From contig NZ_NBVR01000031.1 in NCBI RefSeq assembly GCF_002607735.1, forward strand, positions 1 through 64,000: a stretch of 64,000 bases of DNA, in the 5' to 3' direction. Positions 50,539 to 60,158 of this stretch are shown in pieces (the first letter of the stretch is position 1; every line of letters starts with the position of its first letter). This stretch comes from Proteus alimentorum (GTDB taxonomy: Bacteria > Pseudomonadota > Gammaproteobacteria > Enterobacterales > Enterobacteriaceae). A model generated the notes under the pieces. That model was not told the DNA's origin and made no database searches. It was given only the letters and a program-made list of their open reading frames with translations. The position numbers were made by a program, and so were the translations under genes.

Positions 50539-52041
50539 ATGTCTCAGAGCAATGTTGAAATTGGTGATGAAGTTCAAGGATGGCTAAGCGATCACCACTA
50601 TAAAGAAGGTTTTTATACCGATATCTCAACCGATGCCTTAGAAAAAGGATTAAACGAAGCGGTTGTGCGTGCAATATCGGCAAAAAGAAACGAACCAGAG
50701 TGGATGCTGGAATTTCGTTTAGATGCTTATCGCCATTGGTTAGAAATGGAAGAGCCTCATTGGCTAAAAGCAGATTATCCATCGCTTAATTATCAGGATT
50801 ATAGCTATTATTCAGCACCATCTTGTAGTTCATGCTGTGCTAATGGCAGTTGTGCTGGTGGTACAAATGAAGCGATTGCGAGTGATAAACAAGCCACGCA
50901 AGATTATTTAACCAAAGAAGTTGAAGAGGCTTTTAACCAACTCGGTGTCCCTGTAAGAGAAGGGCAAGCTGTTGCTGTTGATGCTATTTTTGACTCTGTT
51001 TCTGTTTCAACAACATATCGTGAAGAGCTTGCCGAACATGGCATTATTTTTTGTTCATTTAGCGAAGCTATTCAAGAATATCCTGATTTAGTGCGTCAAT
51101 ATTTAGGCACTGTTGTATCAAGCCATGATAACTACTTTGCTGCACTAAATGCAGCGGTCGCATCTGATGGTACTTTTGTCTATATTCCTAAAGGGGTTCG
51201 TTGCCCAATGGAATTATCGACTTATTTCCGTATTAATGCGGCTCAAACAGGTCAATTTGAACGAACTATTCTGGTTGCTGATGAAGGCAGTTATGTCAGT
51301 TATATCGAGGGTTGTTCTGCGCCTGTTCGTGATAGCTATCAGCTTCATGCTGCTGTGGTTGAAGTCATTATCCACAAAGATGCCGAAGTAAAATACTCTA
51401 CTGTGCAAAACTGGTTCTCTGGTGGCGATAGTGAAGGTGGCATTCTTAACTTTGTGACTAAGCGTGCTATTTGTGAAGGCGAAAACGCCAAAATGTCATG
51501 GACGCAATCAGAAACAGGTTCGGCAATCACATGGAAATATCCAAGTGTGATTTTAAAAGGGGATAATTCGACCGCTGAATTCTTCTCGGTTGCTTTAACG
51601 AATGGCAACCAACAAGCAGATACTGGTACTAAGATGATCCATATCGGCAAAAATACCAAATCAACCATTATCTCTAAAGGTATTTCTGCGGGTAAAAGCC
51701 AAAATAGTTACCGTGGACTCGTAAAAGTACTTCCTGGTGCGCAAAATGCCCGTAACTTTACCCAATGTGATTCCATGTTAATTGGTACGCAGTGCGGTGC
51801 GCATACTTTTCCTTATGTTGAGGTAATGAACAACTCAGCACAGCTTGAACACGAAGCGACAACGTCACGTATTGGTGAGGATCAGCTGTTCTATTGTCGT
51901 CAACGTGGGTTAAGCGAAGATGATGCAATCTCAATGATTGTAAACGGATTTTGTAAAGATGTGTTCTCAGAATTACCGCTGGAATTTGCTGTAGAAGCAC
52001 AAAAATTATTAGCAATCAGCTTAGAACATAGTGTCGGTTAA
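50539..52041 (+). CDS. sufB: Fe-S assembly scaffold subunit SufB
   Basis: A 500-residue core of the SufBC2D scaffold on which clusters are built under iron limitation or oxidative stress. The N-terminal CxxCxxxxxC-like group ([11 protein letters not shown], about residues 95-105) and the C-terminal [30 protein letters not shown] (given in part), with the Cys and Glu used for persulfide and cluster handling, are conserved. It follows sufA by 17 bases and is followed by sufC. Confidence 0.97.
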   Translation: MSQSNVEIGDEVQGWLSDHHYKEGFYTDISTDALEKGLNEAVVRAISAKRNEPEWMLEFRLDAYRHWLEMEEPHWLKADYPSLNYQDYSYYSAPSCSSCCANGSCAGGTNEAIASDKQATQDYLTKEVEEAFNQLGVPVREGQAVAVDAIFDSVSVSTTYREELAEHGIIFCSFSEAIQEYPDLVRQYLGTVVSSHDNYFAALNAAVASDGTFVYIPKGVRCPMELSTYFRINAAQTGQFERTILVADEGSYVSYIEGCSAPVRDSYQLHAAVVEVIIHKDAEVKYSTVQNWFSGGDSEGGILNFVTKRAICEGENAKMSWTQSETGSAITWKYPSVILKGDNSTAEFFSVALTNGNQQADTGTKMIHIGKNTKSTIISKGISAGKSQNSYRGLVKVLPGAQNARNFTQCDSMLIGTQCGAHTFPYVEVMNNSAQLEHEATTSRIGEDQLFYCRQRGLSEDDAISMIVNGFCKDVFSELPLEFAVEAQKLLAISLEHSVG

Positions 52042-52085
52042 TTATCAACCAAATTCTGAGTATAAAGATACCGAAGGCATATATT

Positions 52086-52832
52086 ATGTTAGAAATTAAA
52101 AACTTACATGTCAGTGTTGAAGGCAATGAGATCCTTAAGGGATTAGATTTGCAGGTTCGTGCAGGTGAAGTTCACGCAATAATGGGGCCAAATGGTTCGG
52201 GTAAGAGTACCTTATCGGCAACACTTGCTGGTCGTGACGAATATGAAGTTGATGAAGGTTCAATCACCTTTAAAAATAAAGATTTATTGGAGTTAGAGCC
52301 CGAAGATCGCGCAGGTGAAGGCATCTTTATGGCATTTCAATATCCTGTTGAAATACCCGGTGTTAGCAATCAATTTTTCTTACAATCTTCTGTGAATGCG
52401 GTGAGAGAATACCGTGGCCAAGAGCCGTTAGATCGCTTTGATTTTGAAGATTTTATTGAAGATAAAATCAAATTACTGGATATGCCACAAGATTTGTTAA
52501 CACGTTCAGTTAACGTGGGATTTTCTGGTGGTGAGAAAAAGCGTAACGATATTTTGCAAATGGCGGCGTTAGAGCCTGAATTATGTATTTTAGATGAAAC
52601 AGATTCTGGCCTTGATATTGACGCATTAAAAATCGTTTCTAATGGGGTTAATAGTTTACGTGATGGTAAACGTGCTTTTATTGTTGTAACACATTACCAA
52701 CGCATTCTTGACTATATTAAACCTGATTTTGTGCATGTGCTTTATCAGGGAAAAATCATTAAATCAGGTGATTTTTCATTGGCGCAAAAATTGGAGGAAC
52801 AAGGTTATGGCTGGCTTATTGACCCTCAATGA
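52086..52832 (+). CDS. sufC: Fe-S assembly ATPase SufC
   Basis: An ABC-type cytoplasmic ATPase of 248 residues that drives conformational change in SufB and SufD. Walker A GPNGSGKST, the SufC signature FSGGEKKRN (in place of the usual LSGGQ) and Walker B LCILDETDSGLDID with a downstream His (VVTHYQR) are present. Its last 26 bases overlap sufD, which points to coupled translation and matched amounts. Confidence 0.97.
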   Translation: MLEIKNLHVSVEGNEILKGLDLQVRAGEVHAIMGPNGSGKSTLSATLAGRDEYEVDEGSITFKNKDLLELEPEDRAGEGIFMAFQYPVEIPGVSNQFFLQSSVNAVREYRGQEPLDRFDFEDFIEDKIKLLDMPQDLLTRSVNVGFSGGEKKRNDILQMAALEPELCILDETDSGLDIDALKIVSNGVNSLRDGKRAFIVVTHYQRILDYIKPDFVHVLYQGKIIKSGDFSLAQKLEEQGYGWLIDPQ

Positions 52833-54114
52833 AAAGCGTGAAAAACAACACCAAGTTGAACTGCGTAATCAACAAGCACTAAAGATGTTTTCAGCGTTAT
52901 ACCATCAGCGTAAAGGTGACGATAATCTCAATGCGCGTAATCATTGGCTGCAAGTCGAGAAACTGGGTTTCCCTGCTTACCGTCATGAAGATTGGCATTA
53001 TACACCATTAGAAGAAACGCTAAGCCAGCGCTATCAACAGCAGCCACCTTTTGATGTGCAACGTTTAATGGCTAAACATGCATTATCTTTTGATTGCTAC
53101 CGTATTGTTATGGTGAATGGCACATTTTCACCGATAGAAAGCAGTAAAGATTTTGGCCCTTATCAAATCACTTTACTTGATAATCAAAGTGAATTACCTA
53201 AAGCGGTCCATGGTGAAATTTTCCTGCATTTAGTCGAAAGTTTAGCGCCACATCCTTTGCTTATTACCCTGAAAAACGGTGTTATTGCGGATAAACCACT
53301 TTATATCCTCAATATTACTCAAGGTGATCAATGTGCAGAGGTAAATAGTGCAAATTATCGTTTTCACCTTGATGTTGGTGCAAATACTCAGATGCAAGTT
53401 ATTGAGCACTATATCAGCAGTGACAACGAAAACCGCCATTTTACAGGCGCAAGATTAACGGCAACGATTGGTGATAATGCCTCTTTTAACCATATCAAAT
53501 TAAGTTTTGAAAATGGGGCAAGTCAGCATTTTGCTCATAACGATCTGACGATAGGCCGTGATGCTCGTGTCCATAGCTACGCGTTCTTATTAGGCGCTAA
53601 ACTTAGCCGTCATCACACGAGTTCTGCACTAAAAGGTGAAAATACAGAACTTTCGATGAACAGCGTTGTATTACCTAAAGCCGGCGAAATAGCGGATACC
53701 CGTACATGGCTGGTTCATGGTGAGAAAAATTGCCAGAGTCGTCAACTACATAAAAGTATTGCGATGGATGCAGGGAAAGCTGTATTTAACGGCATGATCA
53801 CGGTGACACCTCAAGCATTAAAAACAGATGGTCAAATGACGAATAACAATCTGTTGCTGGGTGAGAAAGCGCAAATCGATACTAAACCACAGCTTGAAAT
53901 CTATGCTGATGATGTGAAATGTAGCCATGGTGCCACTGTAGGGCGAATTGATGATGAACAACTATTTTATTTGCGCTCACGCGGTATTTCTTTAAGTGAC
54001 GCCCGTAAAATGATCATCCATGCATTTGCGGCTGAATTAACTGAATCGCTAGAAAATAGTGTGATAAAGACGCAGGTATTACACAGAATTAATCAGCGCT
54101 TATTAGAGGTATAA
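52807..54114 (+). CDS. sufD: Fe-S assembly scaffold subunit SufD
   Basis: A 435-residue paralogue of SufB that completes the SufBC2D complex and is needed for iron entry. The C-terminal YADDVKCSHGATVGRIDDEQLFYLRSRGIS (given in part) contains the conserved His of the SufB-SufD interface. The frame is open to 52708, but the ATG at 52807 has GGAGG and AAGG upstream and starts MAGLLTLNEK as in other SufD proteins. It overlaps the end of sufC by 26 bases. Confidence 0.95.
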   Translation: MAGLLTLNEKREKQHQVELRNQQALKMFSALYHQRKGDDNLNARNHWLQVEKLGFPAYRHEDWHYTPLEETLSQRYQQQPPFDVQRLMAKHALSFDCYRIVMVNGTFSPIESSKDFGPYQITLLDNQSELPKAVHGEIFLHLVESLAPHPLLITLKNGVIADKPLYILNITQGDQCAEVNSANYRFHLDVGANTQMQVIEHYISSDNENRHFTGARLTATIGDNASFNHIKLSFENGASQHFAHNDLTIGRDARVHSYAFLLGAKLSRHHTSSALKGENTELSMNSVVLPKAGEIADTRTWLVHGEKNCQSRQLHKSIAMDAGKAVFNGMITVTPQALKTDGQMTNNNLLLGEKAQIDTKPQLEIYADDVKCSHGATVGRIDDEQLFYLRSRGISLSDARKMIIHAFAAELTESLENSVIKTQVLHRINQRLLEV

Positions 54115-54125
54115 AATAAGGCATT

Positions 54126-55364
54126 ATGACGCATTCCATTGAAAAAGCGCGAGATGATTTTCCAATCCTTTTACAACAAGTAAAAGGAAAACCACTGGTT
54201 TATCTCGACAGTGCCGCAAGTGCTCAGAAACCGGCTTGCGTCATTGAACATGAAACGCAATTTGCCTTAACACAATATGCCGCGGTTCACCGCGGCATTC
54301 ATACATTAAGTGCAAATGCGACAACATTAGTTGAGAATGTCCGTAAAAAAGCCAGTGATTTTTTAGGTGCCAATAGCGAAGAAGAGATTGTTTTTGTTAA
54401 AGGAACAACGGAAGCGATCAACTTAATTGCAAATGTTTATAGTCAACGATTTTTAAATGATGGTGACAATATCATCATCACAGAAATGGAACATCATGCA
54501 AATATCGTTCCTTGGTATATGTTGGCAAAACAGTGTGGCTTTAATGTTCGTGTGTTACCACTATTACAAGATGGCACACTCGATTTGGCTCAATTACCTC
54601 ACTTAATCGACGAACGAACTAAATTACTCAGCCTTACGCATCAATCAAATGTATTGGGCACAGTAAATCCTATTGCTCAAATTATTCGTGATGCTCGCCA
54701 ATATGCTATTGAGCAAGGTGGTGAGTTACATATATTGGTTGATGGGGCTCAAAGTGCAATGCATCAAACAATTAATGTTTCACAACTTGATTGTGACTTT
54801 TTTGTTTGTAGTGGCCATAAACTTTATGGGCCTACTGGTATTGGCTTGCTGTATGGTAAAAAAGCGATATTGGATGAATTACCGCCTTGGGAAGGCGGTG
54901 GCGCAATGATAAAGCATGTTCATATTAATGGTGATATTACCTACGCAGATGCACCTTGGCGCTTTGAAGCAGGAACCCCCAATATAATGGGAATGATTGG
55001 CTTAGGTGCTGCATTAGATTATCTTTCACGATTAGGCATGAATAATATTGCTGAATATGAAAATCGTATAATGAAATATGCCCAAGAGCAGTTGCAAAAA
55101 GTAAAATCTTTAACGCTTTATGGCAATGATCTTCGACAAGGTGTGATAGCGTTTAATTTAGGTAAACATCACGCTTATGATGTTGGGGCATTTCTTGATA
55201 ATTATGGTATTGCTATTCGTACAGGGCATCATTGTGCGATGCCAATTATGGATTATTACCAAGTTCCTGCGATGTGTCGTGCATCTCTTGGTTTATATAC
55301 CAATAAAAATGATATCGATGCGTTGGTTAATGCGCTATTACGTGTTGAAATGTTATTAGGTTAA
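54126..55364 (+). CDS. sufS: Cysteine desulfurase SufS
   Basis: A type II PLP-dependent desulfurase of 412 residues that takes sulfur from cysteine and hands it to SufE. The PLP Lys232 is in [11 protein letters not shown], and the persulfide Cys370 in [11 protein letters not shown]. The HHAN motif ([11 protein letters not shown]) binding PLP is conserved. AAGG precedes the ATG. It lies between sufD and sufE with short gaps. Confidence 0.96.
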   Translation: MTHSIEKARDDFPILLQQVKGKPLVYLDSAASAQKPACVIEHETQFALTQYAAVHRGIHTLSANATTLVENVRKKASDFLGANSEEEIVFVKGTTEAINLIANVYSQRFLNDGDNIIITEMEHHANIVPWYMLAKQCGFNVRVLPLLQDGTLDLAQLPHLIDERTKLLSLTHQSNVLGTVNPIAQIIRDARQYAIEQGGELHILVDGAQSAMHQTINVSQLDCDFFVCSGHKLYGPTGIGLLYGKKAILDELPPWEGGGAMIKHVHINGDITYADAPWRFEAGTPNIMGMIGLGAALDYLSRLGMNNIAEYENRIMKYAQEQLQKVKSLTLYGNDLRQGVIAFNLGKHHAYDVGAFLDNYGIAIRTGHHCAMPIMDYYQVPAMCRASLGLYTNKNDIDALVNALLRVEMLLG

Positions 55365-55384
55365 AGATTAAAAAGAGGTTATTC

Positions 55385-55813
55385 ATGGCAGTTGCCAATT
55401 TGCCAGATGAAGCAAAACTATTACGCAATTTTTCTCGTTGTCAGGATTGGGAACAACGTTATCTTTATATGATGGAGTTAGGTGAGCGCCTCCCTCCTTT
55501 AACAGATGAACAACGTGTTTCTGCTAATTTTATTGAAGGTTGTCAAAGCCAAGTTTGGATAGCGGTTTCTCTCAATGAAAATAAACAACTGGCGCTGGCA
55601 GGCGACAGTGATGCAGGCATTGTGAAAGGGCTTGTTGCTTTAGTGATTATCTTATTTCAAGGTAAAACTATCGAGCAAGCACTAGAAACAGATATCAAAC
55701 ATTACTTTTCATCGTTAGCACTCGAAAGCCACTTAACGCCTTCTCGTACGCAAGGTTTACATGCGATGGTTACAACACTTATTAAGCGTTTTTCAGAATA
55801 CGCTGTAGTATAA
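55385..55813 (+). CDS. sufE: Sulfur acceptor SufE
   Basis: A 142-residue protein that accepts persulfide sulfur from SufS on Cys53 (FIEGCQSQVW) and passes it to SufB. Length and motif match E. coli SufE (Cys51). It is the last suf gene. No obvious T-run terminator follows before ldtE, so readthrough is possible. Confidence 0.95.
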   Translation: MAVANLPDEAKLLRNFSRCQDWEQRYLYMMELGERLPPLTDEQRVSANFIEGCQSQVWIAVSLNENKQLALAGDSDAGIVKGLVALVIILFQGKTIEQALETDIKHYFSSLALESHLTPSRTQGLHAMVTTLIKRFSEYAVV

Positions 55814-55870
55814 ATGTTACCTGATCCCGCATTAATGTTCTAAACTGACTTATTATATGAAAGCATAACA

Positions 55871-55886
55871 ATGATAATGTTATCAT
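55871..55886. promoter_or_regulatory. Perfect dyad upstream of ldtE
   Basis: ATGATAATGTTATCAT is a perfect 7-2-7 palindrome, 44 bases before the ldtE start. It looks like a regulator site. It shares GATAAT with Fur boxes, but the two-base centre does not fit the Fur 7-1-7 form. Confidence 0.4.
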
Positions 55887-55929
55887 CATAATAGTCAGTT
55901 TATTTTATTTCTAACACACGGGATAAACG

Positions 55930-56847
55930 ATGAAAAAATGGTTAACTCTCTTGGGAGTATCGCTGTTAGGGATGAGTAGTCACTTATCTTATGCGACAGA
56001 ATATCTATTACCTGCTGATGGCCAGCGTATTATTGGTGAAAATTTTTCATATATAGTTCCCGATGATAAACGTTCGCTAGAGGCTATTGCGTCCGAATAC
56101 CAAGTAGGACTGCTTAATATGATGGAAGCGAATCCTGGTATTGATCCTCTTTTACCTGATGCAGGTAAAACCTTAATGATCCCATTACAGATGATTTTGC
56201 CTGATACTCTACATAAAGGTATTGTTATCAACCTTGCTGAATTGCGCCTTTATTATTATCCAAAAGAGGGTGGAACTGTTGATGTTTACCCTATTGGAAT
56301 TGGTCAATTAGGGCGAGAAACACCTGAAATGGTGACATCGATTTCTCAATTAATTAAAGATCCAACTTGGACACCGACGGCGAATATTCGTAAAAACTAT
56401 GCGGCTAAAGGGATCACACTACCCGCTGTCGTTCCTGCTGGCCCTGAAAACCCAATGGGAGCATATGCCCTAAGATTGGCACATAGCCGAGGTGAATACC
56501 TTATTCATGGCACTAATGCGGATTTTGGTATTGGTTTAAGAGTGAGTTCGGGCTGCATTCGTTTAAGACCAAATGATATTGAGACGTTATTTAACGTGGT
56601 ACCCAAAGGTAGCCGTGTTCAGATTATCAATAAGCCGATTAAATTTACTGAAACCGCAGACGGTAGACAGTTTGTTGAAGTTCATCAGCCACTCTCACGC
56701 AATGAAGATGACGATCCGCAAACCATGCCTCTTACATTCACGAAGCAATTTAATGCTTGGTATGAAAGTGGCAAAGTCGATAAAAATAAAGTCGATGCAG
56801 AGCTTATTCGTCGCTCGGGTATACCCGTTGATGTGACATTATATTAA
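55930..56847 (+). CDS. ldtE: L,D-transpeptidase LdtE
   Basis: A periplasmic YkuD-family enzyme of 305 residues that makes meso-DAP to meso-DAP crosslinks in peptidoglycan (E. coli LdtD and LdtE). Signal peptide 1-22 (ending LSYA), a LysM-like module (about 40-90), then the YkuD domain with His193 in YLIHGTN and the catalytic Cys209 in SSGCIRLRPNDIE. Choice of LdtE over the Lpp-attaching LdtA/B/C paralogues rests on its place between sufE and lpp, as in E. coli; the chemistry could include Lpp attachment. Confidence 0.88.
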   Translation: MKKWLTLLGVSLLGMSSHLSYATEYLLPADGQRIIGENFSYIVPDDKRSLEAIASEYQVGLLNMMEANPGIDPLLPDAGKTLMIPLQMILPDTLHKGIVINLAELRLYYYPKEGGTVDVYPIGIGQLGRETPEMVTSISQLIKDPTWTPTANIRKNYAAKGITLPAVVPAGPENPMGAYALRLAHSRGEYLIHGTNADFGIGLRVSSGCIRLRPNDIETLFNVVPKGSRVQIINKPIKFTETADGRQFVEVHQPLSRNEDDDPQTMPLTFTKQFNAWYESGKVDKNKVDAELIRRSGIPVDVTLY

Positions 56848-56876
56848 TACAATATTTTATTAAACAGAGAAAAACC

Positions 56877-56901
56877 AAAGCCCTAACAATGTTAGGGCTT
56901 T
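56877..56901. terminator. Bidirectional terminator between ldtE and lpp
   Basis: AAAGCCCTAAC / GTTAGGGCTTT with an AAT loop. On the minus strand it is followed by GGTTTTT and serves lpp; on the plus strand it can end ldtE. Confidence 0.85.
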
Positions 56902-56949
56902 GTGATTAATGCTTACCTAAAGCTGTTTTCAGCCTATCGGTGAGTCAAA

Positions 56950-57189
56950 TTACTTTTTATAAGTAGTGACTTGGTTATCTAAACGCTGATTTGCACGAGC
57001 TGCTTCGTCGTAAGCTGATTTAGCTTCAGCACGAGCAGATTGTACATCACTACTTAGTTGTTGAACTTGAGTGTTCAGGCGGCTTACATCAGAAGAGATT
57101 TGATCTAATTGTGCATTATTACTAGAAGAACAACCTGCTAATAAGCCTGAAGCAAGAATTACCGCACCTAGTACAAGTTTCGCTTTCAT
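56950..57189 (-). CDS. lpp: Major outer membrane (Braun) lipoprotein Lpp
   Basis: A 79-residue lipoprotein: signal [20 protein letters not shown] (Cys20), then a mature coiled coil of 60 residues with heptads ([20 protein letters not shown]) and the terminal Lys (TTYKK) that is joined to peptidoglycan. The start is the ATG at 57189 with AGAGGT upstream; the frame is open to 57234. The 5' leader starts with GCTAC about 45 bases upstream, as I recall for E. coli lpp. Bases 57235-57582 upstream show no other gene. Confidence 0.97.
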   Translation of the reverse strand: MKAKLVLGAVILASGLLAGCSSSNNAQLDQISSDVSRLNTQVQQLSSDVQSARAEAKSAYDEAARANQRLDNQVTTYKK

Positions 57190-57582
57190 AGTTACAACCT
57201 CTATTATTAGTTTGTGTAAAGGAACAAGTAGCATTTATATGAAACCATTAATAAGTATGGCACATATATAGGAAAATGCTGGATTTATTCGTAATAAGTG
57301 TATCTTACGTTCCCTATAACAATAGGAAAAATAACACTTATATTGTAAATTTTCAGCACAATAAATGCGTGCTTTCTCACAAAATCTTTTTATTAGTAAA
57401 AATCCTAATCACTAAAGCGCTATTTGCTGACTAAAAATTACACAACTCGACATTGGCGATTTACACGCAAACTGATTGATAAATAGCTATAACTAAGTGA
57501 AAAAAAATAGAAATAGGAATGAAAAACAATTTAAAAAGGAATGGTGAAAAATAAGAAAGAAAAAATTTTTTGGAAATAAAGA

Positions 57583-57607
57583 AAACGCCACTCAATGAGT
57601 GGCGTTT
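57583..57607 (-). terminator. Terminator after pykF
   Basis: AAACGCCACTCA / TGAGTGGCGTTT around a single central base (a small loop in practice), with TTTTCTTTATTT following on the minus strand. Confidence 0.88.
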
Positions 57608-57629
57608 GGCATCTTCTCGTTGTGTAAAA

Positions 57630-59042
57630 TTACAGAACGTGAACCGATGAAGTATTTGTTGTACCGCTATCAACCAGCGCACCAGTAACCATAACTACAC
57701 GCTCACCCGCATGAGCTAAACCACTTGCTAATGCTGCTTCTTTACCAATACGGTAGAAGTCATCAGTAGAAGAGATTTCGTTAACTAATTGCGTTGTCAC
57801 ACCTTTAACTAACAGTAACTGACGAGCTGTTTCTTCGTTGTTTGTTAATGCTAAGATTGGTGCAGTTGGGAAATATTTACGGATAGAACGCGCTGATTTA
57901 CCACCGAAAGTTGCAACAACAATCAGAGGTGCGTCTAAGTTTTCAGCCATTTCTACCGCACCGCGACAAACCGCTTCAGTTACGCGTAATTTCGCAGCGG
58001 TTTGTTTGTAATCAAGGCGAGATTGCATGATACGGTCTGTACGATCACAGATAGTTGCCATGATAGTCACAGCTTCTACTGGGTATTTACCTTTCGCACT
58101 TTCACCTGACAGCATAACAGCATCAGTACCATCTAAGATAGCATTCGCAACGTCACCCGCTTCAGCACGAGTAGGGCGTGGGTTTTTGATCATTGAATCT
58201 AACATTTGCGTTGCAGTGATAACCACTTTACGCGCAGCGTTACATTTTTCGATCATCATTTTTTGTGCGAAGATAACTTCTTCAACTGGGATTTCAACAC
58301 CTAAGTCACCACGAGCAACCATGATACCGTCAGAAGCTTCTAAGATCTCATCAAAATTGTTTAAACCTTCTTGGTTTTCAATTTTTGAGATGATCATAAT
58401 GTTTTCGCCGCCGTGTGCATTTAAGTGAGCACGCATTTCTTCAACGTCAGAACGTTTACGAATAAATGATGCAGCAACGAAATCAACGCCTTGCTCGCAA
58501 CCAAAGATAAGATCTTGTTTATCTTTTTCAGCTAATGCAGGTAAACCGATAGAAACGCCTGGTAAGTTAACACCTTTGTTTTCACCTAGGTCACCGTTGT
58601 TTAAAACTTCACAAACAACTTCTGTATCAGTTACAGCAGTGACTTTCATGCCGATAAGACCATCGTCAACTAAAACAGTGTTACCAACAGTTAAGTCTTT
58701 AGCGAAACCTTCGTAAGTTACAGCAACGCGGTCTTTGTTACCCACAACAGTTTTGTCTGTAGTGAAAGTGAAAGTTTGACCAGCAACTAAAGCAACATCA
58801 TTACCACCTTCTAATTTGATGGTACGGATTTCTGGGCCTTTAGTATCTAATAAGATAGCGGCTTTTTTGCCTGTTTTAGCGCAAACGTTACGCAGGTTCT
58901 TGATACGGTTGCCATGCTCTTCATAGTCACCGTGAGAGAAGTTTAGACGCATAACGTTCATGCCCGCGTCCAGTAATTGATTCAGTTTTTCTTCAGATTC
59001 GGTTTTTGGCCCGATGGTGCAAACAATTTTTGTCTTTTTCAT
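57630..59042 (-). CDS. pykF: Pyruvate kinase I (type F)
   Basis: The glycolytic enzyme that makes pyruvate and ATP from PEP and ADP, 470 residues like E. coli PykF. Motifs: [20 protein letters not shown] at the start, [13 protein letters not shown], the catalytic region [31 protein letters not shown], and [20 protein letters not shown]. The C-terminal fructose-1,6-bisphosphate site ends in [17 protein letters not shown]. It lies upstream of lpp on the same strand, as in E. coli. A candidate Cra site lies in its promoter region. Confidence 0.97.
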   Translation of the reverse strand: MKKTKIVCTIGPKTESEEKLNQLLDAGMNVMRLNFSHGDYEEHGNRIKNLRNVCAKTGKKAAILLDTKGPEIRTIKLEGGNDVALVAGQTFTFTTDKTVVGNKDRVAVTYEGFAKDLTVGNTVLVDDGLIGMKVTAVTDTEVVCEVLNNGDLGENKGVNLPGVSIGLPALAEKDKQDLIFGCEQGVDFVAASFIRKRSDVEEMRAHLNAHGGENIMIISKIENQEGLNNFDEILEASDGIMVARGDLGVEIPVEEVIFAQKMMIEKCNAARKVVITATQMLDSMIKNPRPTRAEAGDVANAILDGTDAVMLSGESAKGKYPVEAVTIMATICDRTDRIMQSRLDYKQTAAKLRVTEAVCRGAVEMAENLDAPLIVVATFGGKSARSIRKYFPTAPILALTNNEETARQLLLVKGVTTQLVNEISSTDDFYRIGKEAALASGLAHAGERVVMVTGALVDSGTTNTSSVHVL

Positions 59043-59237
59043 GGCAGTCTATTTAATGGTTGTATTGTAATGGATGAATAAGGATTAATGTCGCCGTTTT
59101 CTATTAACAGTATCAACGGTGCAAAACCGGATGTACAACCCCATCTCTAATGGATAAGTTGCGCAACATGTTAATGGTTCAGCAACATCATAAAAATCTT
59201 GTCATTATTTTGTATCAAAGGTTAATAGACATCTTAC

Positions 59238-59243
59238 ATTATA
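59238..59243 (-). promoter_or_regulatory. Candidate -10 of the pykF promoter
   Basis: TATAAT on the minus strand, about 195 bases before the pykF start, implying a long leader. The matching -35 is poor. Confidence 0.4.
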
Positions 59244-59295
59244 GTCTATCACGGTTCATTTGTTCTGTTTTCTAAAGATGCCCGAAAATCAATAC

Positions 59296-59311
59296 GCTGA
59301 AACCTTTCAAC
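59296..59311 (-). promoter_or_regulatory. Candidate Cra (FruR) site upstream of pykF
   Basis: GCTGAAACCTTTCAAC differs by one base from the Cra consensus GCTGAAACGTTTCA. It is about 50 bases upstream of the candidate -10. E. coli pykF is repressed by Cra. The remaining bases of 59043-59509 show nothing else that I can name. Confidence 0.6.
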
Positions 59312-59509
59312 AAAATTATGTTTCGTATTATAGAGGTTAATTTCTGTGAAGAAAATCGAAAAAAGGTAAATTTAAGTGATGTGATCAAAATACCACGCTG
59401 ACTGCTTGTTTTTTATACACTTTGTTGCGCAATAAAATATTGCAAGCGAGATTAATTATTTTGTAGGGTAGGTAAGATGAGTAAAAATAAGAAAACAGAG
59501 AAAGAGAAA

Positions 59510-59586
59510 TGGTGCGTCCAAGTGGACTCGAACCACCGACCCCCACCATGTCAAGGTGGTGCTCTAACCAACTGAGCTATGGACGC
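59510..59586 (-). tRNA. tRNA-Val (GAC), copy 5 of 5 in transcript order
   Basis: 77 bases with encoded CCA. The cloverleaf can be drawn: acceptor GCGTCCA / TGGACGC, D arm with GTTGGTTAGAG, anticodon stem CCACC / GGTGG around loop TTGACAT (anticodon GAC), and T arm with GGTTCGAGTCC. It is the promoter-distal member of the array. Confidence 0.97.
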
Positions 59587-59615
59587 ACTGTATTGAGATG
59601 TTGTCGAAAAATAAA

Positions 59616-59692
59616 TGGTGCGTCCAAGTGGACTCGAACCACCGACCCCCACCATGTCAAGGTGGTGCTCTAACCAACTGAGCTATGGACGC
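59616..59692 (-). tRNA. tRNA-Val (GAC), copy 4 of 5
   Basis: Identical to the other copies: 77 bases, anticodon GAC in loop TTGACAT, CCA encoded. Separated from its neighbours by identical 29-base spacers. Confidence 0.97.
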
Positions 59693-59721
59693 ACTGTATT
59701 GAGATGTTGTCGAAAAATAAA

Positions 59722-59798
59722 TGGTGCGTCCAAGTGGACTCGAACCACCGACCCCCACCATGTCAAGGTGGTGCTCTAACCAACTGAGCTATGGACGC
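59722..59798 (-). tRNA. tRNA-Val (GAC), copy 3 of 5
   Basis: Identical to the other copies, 106 bases from each neighbour, anticodon GAC, CCA encoded. Confidence 0.97.
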
Positions 59799-59827
59799 AC
59801 TGTATTGAGATGTTGTCGAAAAATAAA

Positions 59828-59904
59828 TGGTGCGTCCAAGTGGACTCGAACCACCGACCCCCACCATGTCAAGGTGGTGCTCTAACCAACTGAGCTATGG
59901 ACGC
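59828..59904 (-). tRNA. tRNA-Val (GAC), copy 2 of 5
   Basis: Identical to the other copies, 106 bases from each neighbour, anticodon GAC, CCA encoded. Confidence 0.97.
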
Positions 59905-59933
59905 ACTGTATTGAGATGTTGTCGAAAAATAAA

Positions 59934-60010
59934 TGGTGCGTCCAAGTGGACTCGAACCACCGACCCCCACCATGTCAAGGTGGTGCTCTAACCAACTGAG
60001 CTATGGACGC
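59934..60010 (-). tRNA. tRNA-Val (GAC), copy 1 of 5
   Basis: Promoter-proximal copy, identical in sequence to the others. The unique sequence upstream holds a stable-RNA-type promoter. Confidence 0.97.
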
Positions 60011-60038
60011 ATTATCTATTGGGTGACAACGGGGACGA

Positions 60039-60067
60039 ATATTAACGAGATGATTCGATTCTGGCAA
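60039..60067 (-). promoter_or_regulatory. Promoter of the tRNA-Val operon
   Basis: On the minus strand TTGCCA (60062-60067), a 17-base spacer and TAATAT (60039-60044) are followed by a C-rich discriminator (TCGTCCCCG), typical of stringently controlled stable-RNA promoters. It lies about 29 bases before the first tRNA. Confidence 0.75.
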
Positions 60068-60158
60068 GAGGAAAAACACAAATTTATATTCAACTGCTCG
60101 TATTTAAAGCTATTTGTTGATATTTGTGCCAATCCCTTGCCTAAATAACCGTTTCTCT

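Noticed and set aside
57461..57682. 73-codon frame at the 3' end of pykF
   Set aside because: It overlaps the pykF end and its terminator; translation of the hairpin region.
58027..58428. 133-codon frame opposite pykF
   Set aside because: Antisense to the conserved core of pykF; no start signal.
59510..60010. CRISPR array suggested by regular 106-base repeats
   Set aside because: The repeated unit is a complete tRNA-Val gene and the spacers are identical to each other, unlike CRISPR spacers.
59933..60148. 71-codon frame running through a tRNA gene
   Set aside because: It begins inside tRNA-Val; translation of a tRNA sequence is not meaningful.
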